A stretch of DNA of 64,000 nt from Paraburkholderia eburnea (lineage in GTDB: Bacteria; Pseudomonadota; Gammaproteobacteria; Burkholderiales; Burkholderiaceae), in contig NZ_PQGA01000019.1 of the NCBI RefSeq assembly GCF_002917095.1, positions 54,263 through 118,262 of the forward strand. Direction: 5' to 3'. Numbering within the stretch: position 1 is the stretch's first letter; each line of letters starts with the position of its first letter. This document shows positions 1 to 8,414 of the stretch, piece after piece. The notes under the pieces are model-generated. The model was not told where the DNA came from and ran no database searches. It worked only from the letters and a program-made list of their open reading frames with translations. The position numbers and the translations under genes are program-made.

Positions 1-72
1 CTGCTGATCCAGTCCGCGCAGAATCACATGCTGCGGCTGGTCGGGAACATAAAGACGTGCAAGCCGTGCCAT
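1..72 (-). CDS. REP-associated tyrosine transposase (Y1_Tnp), 5' part only
   Basis: Only the first 24 codons are in the window; the gene runs off the left edge. The peptide begins MARLARLYVPDQ and continues into PQHVILRGL. That matches the opening of the Y1_Tnp (IS200-like / RAYT) family, where a strand rich in V/I and then RG precedes the catalytic HUH motif, which is off the window. RAYT proteins are single-copy HUH endonucleases linked to REP palindromes. No REP-like palindromes are obvious in the next 190 bases. Assignment rests on the N-terminal pattern alone, so the protein could be intact or broken beyond the edge. Confidence 0.6.
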   Translation of the reverse strand, partial: MARLARLYVPDQPQHVILRGLDQQ

Positions 73-260
73 GCTCGATTTTCCTGGTCCGTTGGTGAAT
101 ACCCGCAGACCCGCCAAGGCCGCGCCAGCGCTTGTTCTCGCGGGCGTACGACTTAAGCGGAGACCTCGCGGCGCTTAGGGAAAAAGCTCTAACGGTCGCA
201 TATGGTTTGTTGCAAACGTTGTGTTCATAATGGGCGGGCCTTTAATGGAGGAGCACATAT

Positions 261-986
261 ATGAAATTAAAACAGGCGCTGGCAGCAGTCGCCGCGCTCG
301 CCTGCATGTCGGGGGCTCACGCGCAATCGGCCAACACGTTCTACGTTACAACGGGGTGGTTCCATTTCTCGCCGCAGGATGGCAGCGATCCTCTCAAGAT
401 CGATGACGTCGCCGGCCGTCCGGTCAATCAGGCATTCCCGGGCACGGGCACCGGCATCAACAGCTCCGACACCTTTGGCTTGAGCCTGGGTTACTTCATC
501 ACCGATCACCTGGCCACTGAAGTCGAGCTGGGCGTTCCTCCCAAGTTCGAGCTGGACGGCGAAGGCTCGCTCAGTGCTTTCGGCAAGCTGGGATCCGCCC
601 GACTCTGGAGCCCCGCGCTTCTGTTCAAGTACTACTTCAACAAGCCTGAAGCGCAGTTCCATCCGTATCTTGGCATCGGCGTCACGCACGTTTCGTTCAC
701 GGACGCGAAGATCACCAACAGCAACTTCATCGACAGCCCTGCGCTTGGGGGTCCGACCAGCGTTTCGACGGACAGTTCCTGGGCGCCGGTGTTCAACGTC
801 GGTTTCAACTACAACTTCACGAAGCACTGGTTCGCGGGCTTCTCGGTCTCGTACATTCCGGTCAGCGTGATCGCGACGCTCAACACCCAGAAGCAGACGA
901 TCATTGGTGTGGTTTCGCAGAAAGCCGAAGCGAAAATTCACCTGAACCCGCTCGTGACGTACCTGAAGGTCGGTTACATGTTCTGA
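261..986 (+). CDS. OmpW family outer membrane protein
   Basis: A 241-residue precursor of an eight-stranded outer-membrane beta-barrel of the OmpW family, thought to form a narrow hydrophobic channel. The first ~22 residues are a Sec signal peptide (charged KLK, hydrophobic Ala/Leu core, cleavage after AHA). Alternating aromatic strands follow, and the protein ends in KVGYMF with the terminal Phe typical of BAM-assembled barrels. A strong GGAGG lies 8-12 bases before the ATG and fixes the start. It is monocistronic; a weak stem-loop lies about 120 bases downstream. The substrate cannot be told from sequence. Confidence 0.88.
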   Translation: MKLKQALAAVAALACMSGAHAQSANTFYVTTGWFHFSPQDGSDPLKIDDVAGRPVNQAFPGTGTGINSSDTFGLSLGYFITDHLATEVELGVPPKFELDGEGSLSAFGKLGSARLWSPALLFKYYFNKPEAQFHPYLGIGVTHVSFTDAKITNSNFIDSPALGGPTSVSTDSSWAPVFNVGFNYNFTKHWFAGFSVSYIPVSVIATLNTQKQTIIGVVSQKAEAKIHLNPLVTYLKVGYMF

Positions 987-1407
987 AGCGCCTCGCGCTT
1001 CCGGCACCGCCTGCCGCCTTCCCTCACCGCCTCCGTCCTGCCGTCGCGGCATCCGACGGAGCGCGGCTTCCGCCTCCCTCTACCGCATGTCCTGCCGATT
1101 CAGCACCGGTTGTTCCCGAGCACTTTTCTGACAACCGGAACGGGTTTTCCTGATTCTATGCCTCTGGGAAAAACCGTGCTGTCCCCGTAATCATTTGTCG
1201 CAAAGAAAGCGCAACGCAAGCCCGGGAAAGCCCGCCACATCGCCAGCGCAGCCGCGCCGGACGGGCATGCACGATTTTTCTCCTGCGCACCTTGCCGCGC
1301 CGGGCACCCGATTTGCGCAATACTCGGACTCCTTCTCGACCGTCCTGCCCTTTTTTGCGCGGACGCCCAGAGCCCCAGACCCTGAGATTGCCAACACGGA
1401 GCCATTC
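987..1407. other. Intergenic stretch without a convincing gene
   Basis: About 420 bases between the OmpW gene and the DUF883 gene. The reading frame of the DUF883 protein stays open back to a TTG near 1195, but the upstream part has no family match and a good ribosome site (GGAG, 1398-1401) supports the ATG at 1408. A 9-base inverted repeat (ACCGGTTGT at 1105-1113, ACAACCGG at 1131-1138) followed by a short T-rich tract may end the OmpW transcript. Nothing else is recognised. Confidence 0.5.
1105..1148 (+). terminator. Possible weak terminator of the OmpW gene
   Basis: Stem ACCGGTTG / CAACCGG(T-rich follow-up) with a loop of about 17 bases, then GGGTTTT. The loop is long and the T-tract short, so this is a weak candidate. 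Confidence 0.3.
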
Positions 1408-1785
1408 ATGAGCGCATTCCCAAACACGCGAGACGCCCTCGGAGAATCCTGGACCCGCACGGGCCGCCATGCCAGGCGCATCGCGCGCCGCGGCCGCAGC
1501 GCCGCCGCCGATATCGCCGACGAACTGCGAGACCTGCTCGGCGAACTGGAAACGAGCCTCGGCGAAGGCACGCAAGCCGATGCCCAGGCGCTGCGCGCGG
1601 ACGTTCGCAAACGCCTCGACGCCGCACGCGAACGTCTTGAAGTCGCTCGCACCGCCGCGCGCGAGCGCGCGGGCGAAGCCATGGACAATGCCGACGATTA
1701 CGTGCACGCCAATCCGTGGCAGGCGATTGCCATCGTGGGCGGCATCGCGCTGGTCGCCGGCGCGATTCTCGCGCGCTGCCGCTAG
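1408..1785 (+). CDS. DUF883 (ElaB/YqjD-type) membrane-anchored protein
   Basis: A 125-residue protein of the ElaB/YqjD/DUF883 family. These proteins sit in the inner membrane by one C-terminal helix; in E. coli some bind ribosomes in stationary phase. Residues ~20-95 form a long, charged, Ala-rich amphipathic helix. The family motif NPWQA comes next, then a single transmembrane segment (IAIVGGIALVAGAILA) and a basic CR tail. The start is the ATG preceded by GGAG 6-9 bases upstream. Family membership is clear; the ribosome role is known only for relatives. Confidence 0.85.
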   Translation: MSAFPNTRDALGESWTRTGRHARRIARRGRSAAADIADELRDLLGELETSLGEGTQADAQALRADVRKRLDAARERLEVARTAARERAGEAMDNADDYVHANPWQAIAIVGGIALVAGAILARCR

Positions 1786-1853
1786 GCCGCCAGTCTCAAC
1801 GTCCGGCGCTGACACACAGGAACCGGGAGCCGGGAAGCCGCGCGCCTCGACCC

Positions 1854-2612
1854 TCAGCCGTCGAGCGCGTGCGGCCCGATCAGATCGATCCGGTCGGTAC
1901 AGATCGTGTCAACGCCCCAGCTTGCCAGTTCGCGCGCGCGGTCCAGTTCATTGACCGTGTAGGCGAGGATGAAAAGCCCCGCCTCCTTGATGCGCACGAC
2001 GAGCGCCTGATCCAGATGCCGATGGCTCGCGTGCAGCGAGACGCACGCGAGCGCGCCGGTCTGCTCGCGCCAGTCGTCCGGCACGCGCTCGAACAGCAGG
2101 CCGCGCGGCAGATCCGGCGCGGCGTCGCGCGCAGCCGCCAGAGCCTCGAACGAGAACGACGACAACAACGGCGGCAGACCGGTCGCGGCTTTCCTGTTTA
2201 GCCAGAGCCTGGCCGTTTCCGCGCCGACGATACGCCCCGTGTCCTTGTCCCGCCCCGCACACGGCTTGATTTCCACGTTTGCCGCCAACCCTTCCTCGCG
2301 ACAGCATTGCGCGGCCTCGGCGAGCGTCGGCATGTGCTCGCCCTCGAAGCGCGGATCGCACCAACTGCCCGCGTCGAACGCCGCAATCTGCGCGTAACGC
2401 AGTTGCGCCGCCGCCCCGCGCCCGTTCGACGTGCGCTCGACGGTATCGTCGTGCAGCAGGAAGGCGATGTCATCGGCGGACAGTTTGGCGTCGAACTCCA
2501 CCATCGTGTGCCCAAAGCCCGCGCCCACGCACAGGGCCGCGAGCGTGTTTTCGGGCGCGAGCGTGCCGCCGCCCCGGTGGGCGGCGACGCGCGGATACGG
2601 CCAGGTTTTCAT
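1854..2612 (-). CDS. ugpQ: Glycerophosphodiester phosphodiesterase
   Basis: A 252-residue cytoplasmic GDPD enzyme that hydrolyses deacylated phospholipid head groups to glycerol-3-phosphate and an alcohol. The catalytic signature is visible: AAHRGGGTLAPENT (general acid/base His and metal-binding Glu), then EFDAKLSADD, LLHDDTVERTSNG (second His) and VEIKP. The C-terminal TIM-barrel strand carries VDTICTDR. There is no signal peptide, which favours the cytosolic UgpQ type over GlpQ. The gene is followed by nothing on its strand and preceded by the dGTPase gene 44 bases away. The symbol is by homology; no ugpABCE transporter genes are adjacent. Confidence 0.88.
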   Translation of the reverse strand: MKTWPYPRVAAHRGGGTLAPENTLAALCVGAGFGHTMVEFDAKLSADDIAFLLHDDTVERTSNGRGAAAQLRYAQIAAFDAGSWCDPRFEGEHMPTLAEAAQCCREEGLAANVEIKPCAGRDKDTGRIVGAETARLWLNRKAATGLPPLLSSFSFEALAAARDAAPDLPRGLLFERVPDDWREQTGALACVSLHASHRHLDQALVVRIKEAGLFILAYTVNELDRARELASWGVDTICTDRIDLIGPHALDG

Positions 2613-2656
2613 CGCAAAACTCCAGGTATTTCGAGATTCGACCGGCCAGGCGGACG

Positions 2657-3952
2657 TCAGACTTCGTCGGCGACGACGAACAGACGCCGATACTCCTTGA
2701 GCGCGTAACGGTCGGTCATGCCCGCGATGTAATGCGCGATCAGGCGCGGCTGTGCGGCGGGGTTCGGCGTCTGGTACGCGGGCGGCAACAGGCGCGGATC
2801 GTCGCTGAACGCGTCGAAGAGTCCCTTCACGACGCGCTGCGCCTTGTTCGCCATGCGCATCACCTGGTAGTGGCGATACAGGTTGCGGTAGAGAAAGCGC
2901 TTGAGCGCGGCCGCCTGCGCCGCGATGCGCTCGCTGTGCGCGACCAGCGGCGGCGCGGCGCGCACGTCGTCGAGCGAGCGCGGCGCGTGCCCGGCGAGAT
3001 TGCGGCGGGTCTGGCCGATCAGATCGACGATCAGCGTATTGATGATGCGCCGCACGGTCTCGTGCACGAGCCGGCGCCCTTCGATCTGCGGGAATTCGGC
3101 GCGCGCGGCGTCGTAATGAGTCTGCCAGAGTTCGACTTCGGCCAGTTGTTCGATCGTGATGAGACCGGAACGCAGCCCGTCGTCCACATCGTGATTGTTG
3201 TAGGCGATTTCGTCGGCGATGTTGGCGATCTGCGCTTCGAGCGACGGCTGACGCCCGAGCAGAAAGCGCTCGCCCAGTTCGCCGAGCGCTCGCGCATGCT
3301 CGCGCGAGCAATGCTTGAGAATGCCCTCGCGCGTCTCGAAGCAGAGGTTCAGGCCGTCGAACGCGCCATAGTGTTCCTCCAGCTCGTCGACTACAGCAAG
3401 ACTTTGCAGGTTGTGCTCGAAGCCACCGTGATCGCGCATACATTCGTTGAGCGCGTCCTGCCCCGCATGGCCGAACGGCGTATGGCCGAGGTCGTGCGCC
3501 AGCGAGATCGCTTCGACGAGATCTTCGTTCAGGCGCAGATTGCGCGCCACCGACCGCGCGATCTGCGCGACTTCGAGGCTGTGCGTGAGCCGCGTGCGAA
3601 AGAGATCGCCCTCGTGATTCACGAACACCTGGGTCTTGTATTCGAGCCGGCGAAACGCCGTGGAATGGACGATGCGGTCGCGGTCGCGCTGGAATTCGCT
3701 GCGCGCGGCGGGCGGCGGCTCGGCGAAGCGGCGGCCGCGCGACTGGGGCGAATGCGCCGCGTAGGGCGCCAGCCCCGTTTCGAACTCTGACTCGGACTCG
3801 AACCCGGATTCGGCTTCGCCCTGGGACAGCCCGGATAACTGCGTGTCTGCCTTGTTGCCTGCGGCGCGGGCCTGATCGGCCAGCGCGCCGCGCTTGTCGC
3901 TGCGGGTGTCGCTCAACGGTTCCTCCGCACGGATCGCAAAGTGGACGGCCAC
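2657..3952 (-). CDS. dgt: dGTPase-like HD-domain triphosphohydrolase
   Basis: A 431-residue protein of the dGTPase family, which removes triphosphate from dGTP and other dNTPs. The HD metal site is clear: RLTHSLEVAQIAR supplies the first His and LAHDLGHTPFGHAGQD the HD pair and following His. SEFQRDRDRIVHSTAFRRL before it is the family's N-terminal signature. The conserved part begins near residue 80. The region before it is low-complexity and acidic (repeated Glu/Ser/Phe), so the true start may be internal. The family normally has about 370-400 residues. The gene lies 67 bases after aroB on the same strand, as in many Burkholderiaceae. Confidence 0.87.
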   Translation of the reverse strand: MAVHFAIRAEEPLSDTRSDKRGALADQARAAGNKADTQLSGLSQGEAESGFESESEFETGLAPYAAHSPQSRGRRFAEPPPAARSEFQRDRDRIVHSTAFRRLEYKTQVFVNHEGDLFRTRLTHSLEVAQIARSVARNLRLNEDLVEAISLAHDLGHTPFGHAGQDALNECMRDHGGFEHNLQSLAVVDELEEHYGAFDGLNLCFETREGILKHCSREHARALGELGERFLLGRQPSLEAQIANIADEIAYNNHDVDDGLRSGLITIEQLAEVELWQTHYDAARAEFPQIEGRRLVHETVRRIINTLIVDLIGQTRRNLAGHAPRSLDDVRAAPPLVAHSERIAAQAAALKRFLYRNLYRHYQVMRMANKAQRVVKGLFDAFSDDPRLLPPAYQTPNPAAQPRLIAHYIAGMTDRYALKEYRRLFVVADEV

Positions 3953-4019
3953 GGCCTCGTGGGCATGGGCCGCCGTTCAGCTCAACTTCGGAACTACATC
4001 GGCACGGCGAGCTGGCGCA

Positions 4020-5102
4020 TCAGCCCTTGACCGTGGCCGCCAGCGTGGCCTGCACGGCTTCGTCGGGGGCGAGGCCAATATGCGTTTCGCCAAAGCGCTT
4101 GAGCAGGATGAACTTGATCGCGCCGCCTTCGGCCTTCTTGTCCACCTGCATCAGCTCGACGTAACGTTCAGCGCCCAGCGCGGGGCCGACGTCCGGCAAA
4201 TGCGCCGCCTTGATGACGCGCACCAGACGCTCGCGCGATGCCTCGTCGAGCATGCCCATGCGCACCGACAGATCGGCCGCCATCGCCATGCCGCAGCCCA
4301 CGGCCTCGCCGTGCAGCCACTCACCGTAACCGAGACCCGCTTCAATCGCGTGACCGAAGGTATGGCCGAAATTGAGAATCGCGCGCAGGCCGCCTTCGCG
4401 CTCGTCGGCGGCGACCACGGACGCCTTGATCTCGCACGAGCGCTTGACCGCGTGCGCGAGCGCTGCGGGCTCGCAACGGTTGAGCGCTTCGACGTTCGCC
4501 TCGATCCAGTTGAAGAATTCCGCGTCGGCGATCGCGCCTGTCTTGATGACTTCGGCCACGCCCGCCGCCAGCTCGCGCGCGGGCAGCGTGCGCAACGCGG
4601 CAATGTCGGCGATCACGGCCTGCGGCTGGTAGAACGCGCCGATCATGTTCTTGCCGAGCGGATGGTTGATGCCGGTCTTGCCGCCCACCGACGAATCGAC
4701 TTGGGAAAGCAGCGTCGTCGGCACCTGGATGAAGGGCACGCCGCGCATGTAGCAGGCCGCCGCGAAGCCGGTCATGTCGCCCGTCACGCCGCCGCCCAGT
4801 GCGATCAGCGTGGTCTTGCGGTCCGCGCGCGAGGTGAGCAGCGCGTCGAAGATCTGATTGAGCGTTTCCCAGTTCTTGAACGCCTCGCCATCGGGCAGCA
4901 CGACAGTGTGGACATCCTTGCCGAGCGGCGCGAGCGCGGCGCGCAGCTTCTCGCCGTACAGCGGCTCGACGACGGTGTTGGTCACGATCGTCACCGATTT
5001 GCCGGCGATATGCGGCGCGAACAGCGCCGTCTGGCCGATCAGGTCGGAGCCGATGTGGATGGGGTAGGCGCGGTCGCCCAGTTCGACGTTGACGGTAATC
5101 AT
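4020..5102 (-). CDS. aroB: 3-dehydroquinate synthase
   Basis: A 360-residue enzyme for the second step of the shikimate pathway, converting DAHP to 3-dehydroquinate with NAD+ and a divalent metal. Visible signatures are GGGVTGDMTGF (NAD-binding glycine-rich loop), PTTLLSQVDSSVGGKTGIN (substrate phosphate and Lys), and NFGHTFGHAIE (metal-binding His residues). The ATG giving MITVNVELG is preferred over an upstream in-frame codon, because the family starts there. It follows aroK directly, so two consecutive aromatic-pathway genes are co-transcribed. Confidence 0.96.
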   Translation of the reverse strand: MITVNVELGDRAYPIHIGSDLIGQTALFAPHIAGKSVTIVTNTVVEPLYGEKLRAALAPLGKDVHTVVLPDGEAFKNWETLNQIFDALLTSRADRKTTLIALGGGVTGDMTGFAAACYMRGVPFIQVPTTLLSQVDSSVGGKTGINHPLGKNMIGAFYQPQAVIADIAALRTLPARELAAGVAEVIKTGAIADAEFFNWIEANVEALNRCEPAALAHAVKRSCEIKASVVAADEREGGLRAILNFGHTFGHAIEAGLGYGEWLHGEAVGCGMAMAADLSVRMGMLDEASRERLVRVIKAAHLPDVGPALGAERYVELMQVDKKAEGGAIKFILLKRFGETHIGLAPDEAVQATLAATVKG

Positions 5103-5215
5103 GCCAGGCAGTAGTTCAAAGTGTGGGGCGCTTCGGTGCAACAGAGCCGTGGAGCGCGACGGCGGCAGAACGGCGGAACGCCGGGCCGCCCAAACGCCGT
5201 CACGCAGGAAACGTG

Positions 5216-5764
5216 CTACTCGCTCGCCGGCGAGCGCAAAACGCCGGCCATATCGAGCTGCATCAGCACCATATTGACGAGGCCGTTCACCGAAGGCCGG
5301 CCCGTCTCGATCACGAAGTCCGCGACCTCGCGATAAAGCGGATCGCGCTGCTCGTAGAGCGCCTCAAGGCGCCCTTTGGGATCCTCGGTCTGCAACAACG
5401 GCCGGTTCTTGTCGCGGCGCGTGCGCAGCCACAAATCATGCGGATGGGCGCGCAGATAGACGACGAAACCGCGCTCCTTGAGCGCGGAGCGATTTTCGGG
5501 CCGCAACACCGCGCCGCCGCCCGTGGCGAGCACGATGCCGTCGCGCGCGCTCAGCTCCTCGATCATCTGGGCCTCGCGGTCGCGAAAACCCGCTTCGCCT
5601 TCGAGTTCGAAGATCACCGGGATGCGCGCGCCGGTGCGCGCTTCGACCTCGTGATCGGAGTCGAAAAACGGACGCTCAAGCCGGCGCGCGACCGCCCGGC
5701 CCACGGTCGTCTTACCGGCGCCCATGAGCCCTACGAAAAATACATTGGCGTTTGCGTCCCGCAC
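5216..5764 (-). CDS. aroK: Shikimate kinase
   Basis: A P-loop kinase of about 182 residues that phosphorylates shikimate with ATP. The Walker A motif GLMGAGKTT lies near residue 13, then FFDSD (shikimate and Mg binding), GEAGFRDRE, the ATGGGAVLR shikimate loop and the RDKNRPLL lid. The start is taken as GTG with an AGGAAA about 11 bases upstream, and a few extra N-terminal residues cannot be excluded. The gene lies between pilQ and aroB, the pilQ-aroK-aroB order found in many proteobacteria. Confidence 0.95.
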   Translation of the reverse strand: MRDANANVFFVGLMGAGKTTVGRAVARRLERPFFDSDHEVEARTGARIPVIFELEGEAGFRDREAQMIEELSARDGIVLATGGGAVLRPENRSALKERGFVVYLRAHPHDLWLRTRRDKNRPLLQTEDPKGRLEALYEQRDPLYREVADFVIETGRPSVNGLVNMVLMQLDMAGVLRSPASE

Positions 5765-5922
5765 TTGCAGCGTTTCCTACAAAAGATTGGTGCAGCAGCT
5801 TACTGGCAAAGCAGCGGCGTTGTCGAGCCTGCGGACCACGCGCTTTGGCCCCATTCGGCCATCCTGCGCAGCTTTTTTCCCTTTTTGGGCCAAATCTTGC
5901 GCGATCCGCGCACAGACATCCA

Positions 5923-7512
5923 TCAGTCCGCACTGACCACGCGCGGCGTGATAAACACGACCAGTTCGCTGCGCTTGTCCCAGTGTGCGCGATGCGAAAA
6001 AAGTGCGCCCAAAACCGGTATTTTGCCCAGGAGCGGCACGCGCGTCACATCATCCCGGTCGTCGCTCGCGTCGATTCCTCCAATCGAGACCGTTCCGCCG
6101 TCTTCGATTTCCACCCGCGTCTGCACGTGTTTGGTGTTGATCGCCGGCCCGGCGGCGGTCTGCTCGCCCACGCTGTCCTTGGCCACGTCGAGGTCGAGAA
6201 TCACGCGGCCGTCCGGCGTGATCTGCGGCTCGACCTCCAGTTTCAGGCTGGCGCGCCGAAATTGCACGCCCGAAACGCCCTGCCCGACTTTCGCCTGATA
6301 CGGCAGCTCGGTGCCCTGCTCGACGACGGCCTTGGTGCGATCGGCGGTGACGACGCGCGGACTCGATACGACGCGCCCGCGCCCTTCGGCTTCGAGCGCG
6401 CTCAGTTCGATGTCGAGCAGACGCGTGGCGCGCGCCGCCAGCAACGTCAGGCCGAGCTGCGCGGCGCCAAAACCGTTCAACGCGCCCGCGCCGAGGTCGA
6501 AGATCTTGCCGGCGCTGCTGCTTCCGCTCTCCCCACTGTCGCCCGGGCCGCCGTGCAGGCCGTGCGTGGTGCCGTCCGCGCCAGCCGATGTCACGCCCAG
6601 CCGCACGCCCAATTCGCGCGACAAGCCCTGGTCGCCTTCGACGATACGCGCTTCGATCAGCACCTGGCGCGCGGGCGCGTCGAGGCGATGGATCAGCGCG
6701 GCGATCTGGTCGAGCCGCGCGGGCAGATCGGTGACGAAAAGCAGATTCGTGCGCGTGTCGGCGACGGCGGCGCCGCGCTTCGAGAGCGCGCGCTGCGTGC
6801 CCGAACCGGTCAGCAGCTTGCGCAGGTCTTCGGCGCGCGCATATTGCAGTTCGAAGGCACGGCTCGCGAGCGGCTCCAGATCGGCGGCGCGCGCATGCGC
6901 CTCGAAACGCTGACGCTCGCGCGCGGCAAGGTCGGCGGCGGGTGCGACCCAGAGCACGTTGCCAATGCGTTCCAGCGCAAGGCCATTCGAGGCGAGCAAC
7001 AGGTCGAAGGCGGCGCGCCACGGCACGCGGTCGAGGCGCAGCGTGACCTGGCCGCGCACGCGCTCGCTTGCGACGATGTTGAGCTTCGTGAACTGCGCGA
7101 ACGCATGGAGCACCGAGGTGAGTTCGGCGCGCTGGAAGTTCAGCGAGATCGGCCGGTCGGGCGGCAGGCCGTCGTGCGCCGCGCTCGGGCCGCTCAGGCG
7201 CGCCTCGCTGGGCAGCGGGGTCGGCGGGCCTTCGAGCGGTTCGGCCGCAGCTTGCGCAGCGGCCGCCTCCGACGCGGCCGGGGTAATGGCGGACGCACGT
7301 TCGGCCGCCGAATCGGCATCCGCGCCTTCGGTGAACGGATTCGCGACCCACTGCGTGGGCGTGGCAGGTTCGCCCTCCGGCAAGGGCGGCGCCTCATAGC
7401 GCGCGACCGGCGCCGCCGCCATATGCCACACCGGAAGCGGTGGCGGCACCGCCGCGTGCAGTGCCGAAGCGGCCAACGCGGGAATCAGGGCAAGCGCGCG
7501 CCGCATCATCAT
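5923..7512 (-). CDS. pilQ: Type IV pilus secretin
   Basis: A 529-residue outer-membrane secretin through which the pilus leaves the cell. A signal peptide (MMMRRALALIPALAASALHA) is followed by a Pro/Ala-rich linker of ~130 residues. An N0 domain follows (FQRAELTSVLHAFAQFTKLN onward), then an N1/KH-like domain (RQVLIEARIVEGD) and the C-terminal secretin barrel (VVSSPRVVTADRTKAVVEQG, ending VPLLGKIPVLGALF and LVVFITPRVV). It is shorter than the ~700-residue Pseudomonas PilQ and lacks AMIN domains. Its ATG overlaps the stop of the preceding gene by four bases, implying translational coupling. Confidence 0.93.
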   Translation of the reverse strand: MMMRRALALIPALAASALHAAVPPPLPVWHMAAAPVARYEAPPLPEGEPATPTQWVANPFTEGADADSAAERASAITPAASEAAAAQAAAEPLEGPPTPLPSEARLSGPSAAHDGLPPDRPISLNFQRAELTSVLHAFAQFTKLNIVASERVRGQVTLRLDRVPWRAAFDLLLASNGLALERIGNVLWVAPAADLAARERQRFEAHARAADLEPLASRAFELQYARAEDLRKLLTGSGTQRALSKRGAAVADTRTNLLFVTDLPARLDQIAALIHRLDAPARQVLIEARIVEGDQGLSRELGVRLGVTSAGADGTTHGLHGGPGDSGESGSSSAGKIFDLGAGALNGFGAAQLGLTLLAARATRLLDIELSALEAEGRGRVVSSPRVVTADRTKAVVEQGTELPYQAKVGQGVSGVQFRRASLKLEVEPQITPDGRVILDLDVAKDSVGEQTAAGPAINTKHVQTRVEIEDGGTVSIGGIDASDDRDDVTRVPLLGKIPVLGALFSHRAHWDKRSELVVFITPRVVSAD

Positions 7513-8414
7513 CGCGCCTCCCGCGCCCAGTCCAGCGTCTGCGTCGCGCCGTCGAGCGCGAGCACCACGCGCGAGGGACTCACCTCCAGCACGCGCGCGC
7601 CCGCGAGCATTGCGCCGGCCTGCACAGCCATCGTGCCCTCGGCGGTCTCGACCAGCGCGAGCGCGCGTCCGTGCTCCGCCAGCATGCCCGCGAGCCGCAG
7701 CGGACCTTCGCCCTTCGCGCTCAGGCCGCTCCCGAAGCGTTGAGCGCGATCCGCAAAAGGATCGGTGGATACGCCGCCCTCGTCCTCGTCGTCGGCAAAC
7801 GCCACGGCTGGCAAACCGTCGAACACCTGCAACAGCGCCGAAATGGCGAGGCCGCTCGCGCCGCGTCTGAGCGACAACTCCATCGGCACCGCGAGTTCGG
7901 GCAGTTCCGCAAGGCCGTCGAGGAACCCGCGCAGTTGCGTGAAATCCCCTTGCGCCACGAGCTTGGTCGCGCGAAACGCCTGCGACTGCGCGCCGCCCGG
8001 CGCGGCAGGCTCCAGTGCGATCAACGCAAGACCGGCAAGCGCCGCGAGTTGCGACACGTTGCGCATGTCGTCGGCGACATTGCCGTTGTGCGGGTGCCGG
8101 GGCCAGTCCCGCGCGTCGCGTCGCAAGGCAGGCAGACGCGCCAGCAATTGACGCGCGCTCACCAGGCGGGTCTGGGCGTCGGCTAGCGCGACATGAGCGG
8201 TTTCAGCACCACCCGCGTCCGTCGTCACGCAGATGAAGGCCGCCAGCACGGCGGCGATCAAACCCAGCATCAACGCGGCGCTCGCGCGGCGGCGCGCGCT
8301 CCACCCATGCAGAGGCCGCCAGCCATGCAACAGCGCCAAGCCCATGCCGCGTCGGGAACCGCGAAAGAAAGCTGGCGCCCCCATCAGCGGCGCGTTTGAA
8401 CTTGATTCGCTCAT
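7509..8414 (-). CDS. Fused PilO-PilP type IV pilus alignment protein
   Basis: A 301-residue protein that occupies the place of both pilO and pilP. Residues ~30-75 hold one transmembrane helix (ASAALMLGLIAAVLAAFI). A coiled segment and a PilO-like ferredoxin-fold region follow to ~210. The remainder resembles the PilP homology domain: DPFADR, then GPLRLAGMLAEHGRALALVE and GAMLAGARVLEVSPSRVVL. Classical PilP is a separate lipoprotein, and here no lipobox or start exists between the halves. It overlaps pilN and pilQ by four bases each, so there is no room for another gene. The fusion call is an inference from motif order; the C-terminal match is good, the N-terminal one weaker. Confidence 0.75.
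   Translation of the reverse strand: MSESSSNAPLMGAPAFFRGSRRGMGLALLHGWRPLHGWSARRRASAALMLGLIAAVLAAFICVTTDAGGAETAHVALADAQTRLVSARQLLARLPALRRDARDWPRHPHNGNVADDMRNVSQLAALAGLALIALEPAAPGGAQSQAFRATKLVAQGDFTQLRGFLDGLAELPELAVPMELSLRRGASGLAISALLQVFDGLPAVAFADDEDEGGVSTDPFADRAQRFGSGLSAKGEGPLRLAGMLAEHGRALALVETAEGTMAVQAGAMLAGARVLEVSPSRVVLALDGATQTLDWAREAR

Noticed and set aside
1195..1407. Upstream in-frame extension of the DUF883 gene from a TTG
   Set aside because: No family match in the extra part; GGAG before the ATG at 1408 fits a normal start.
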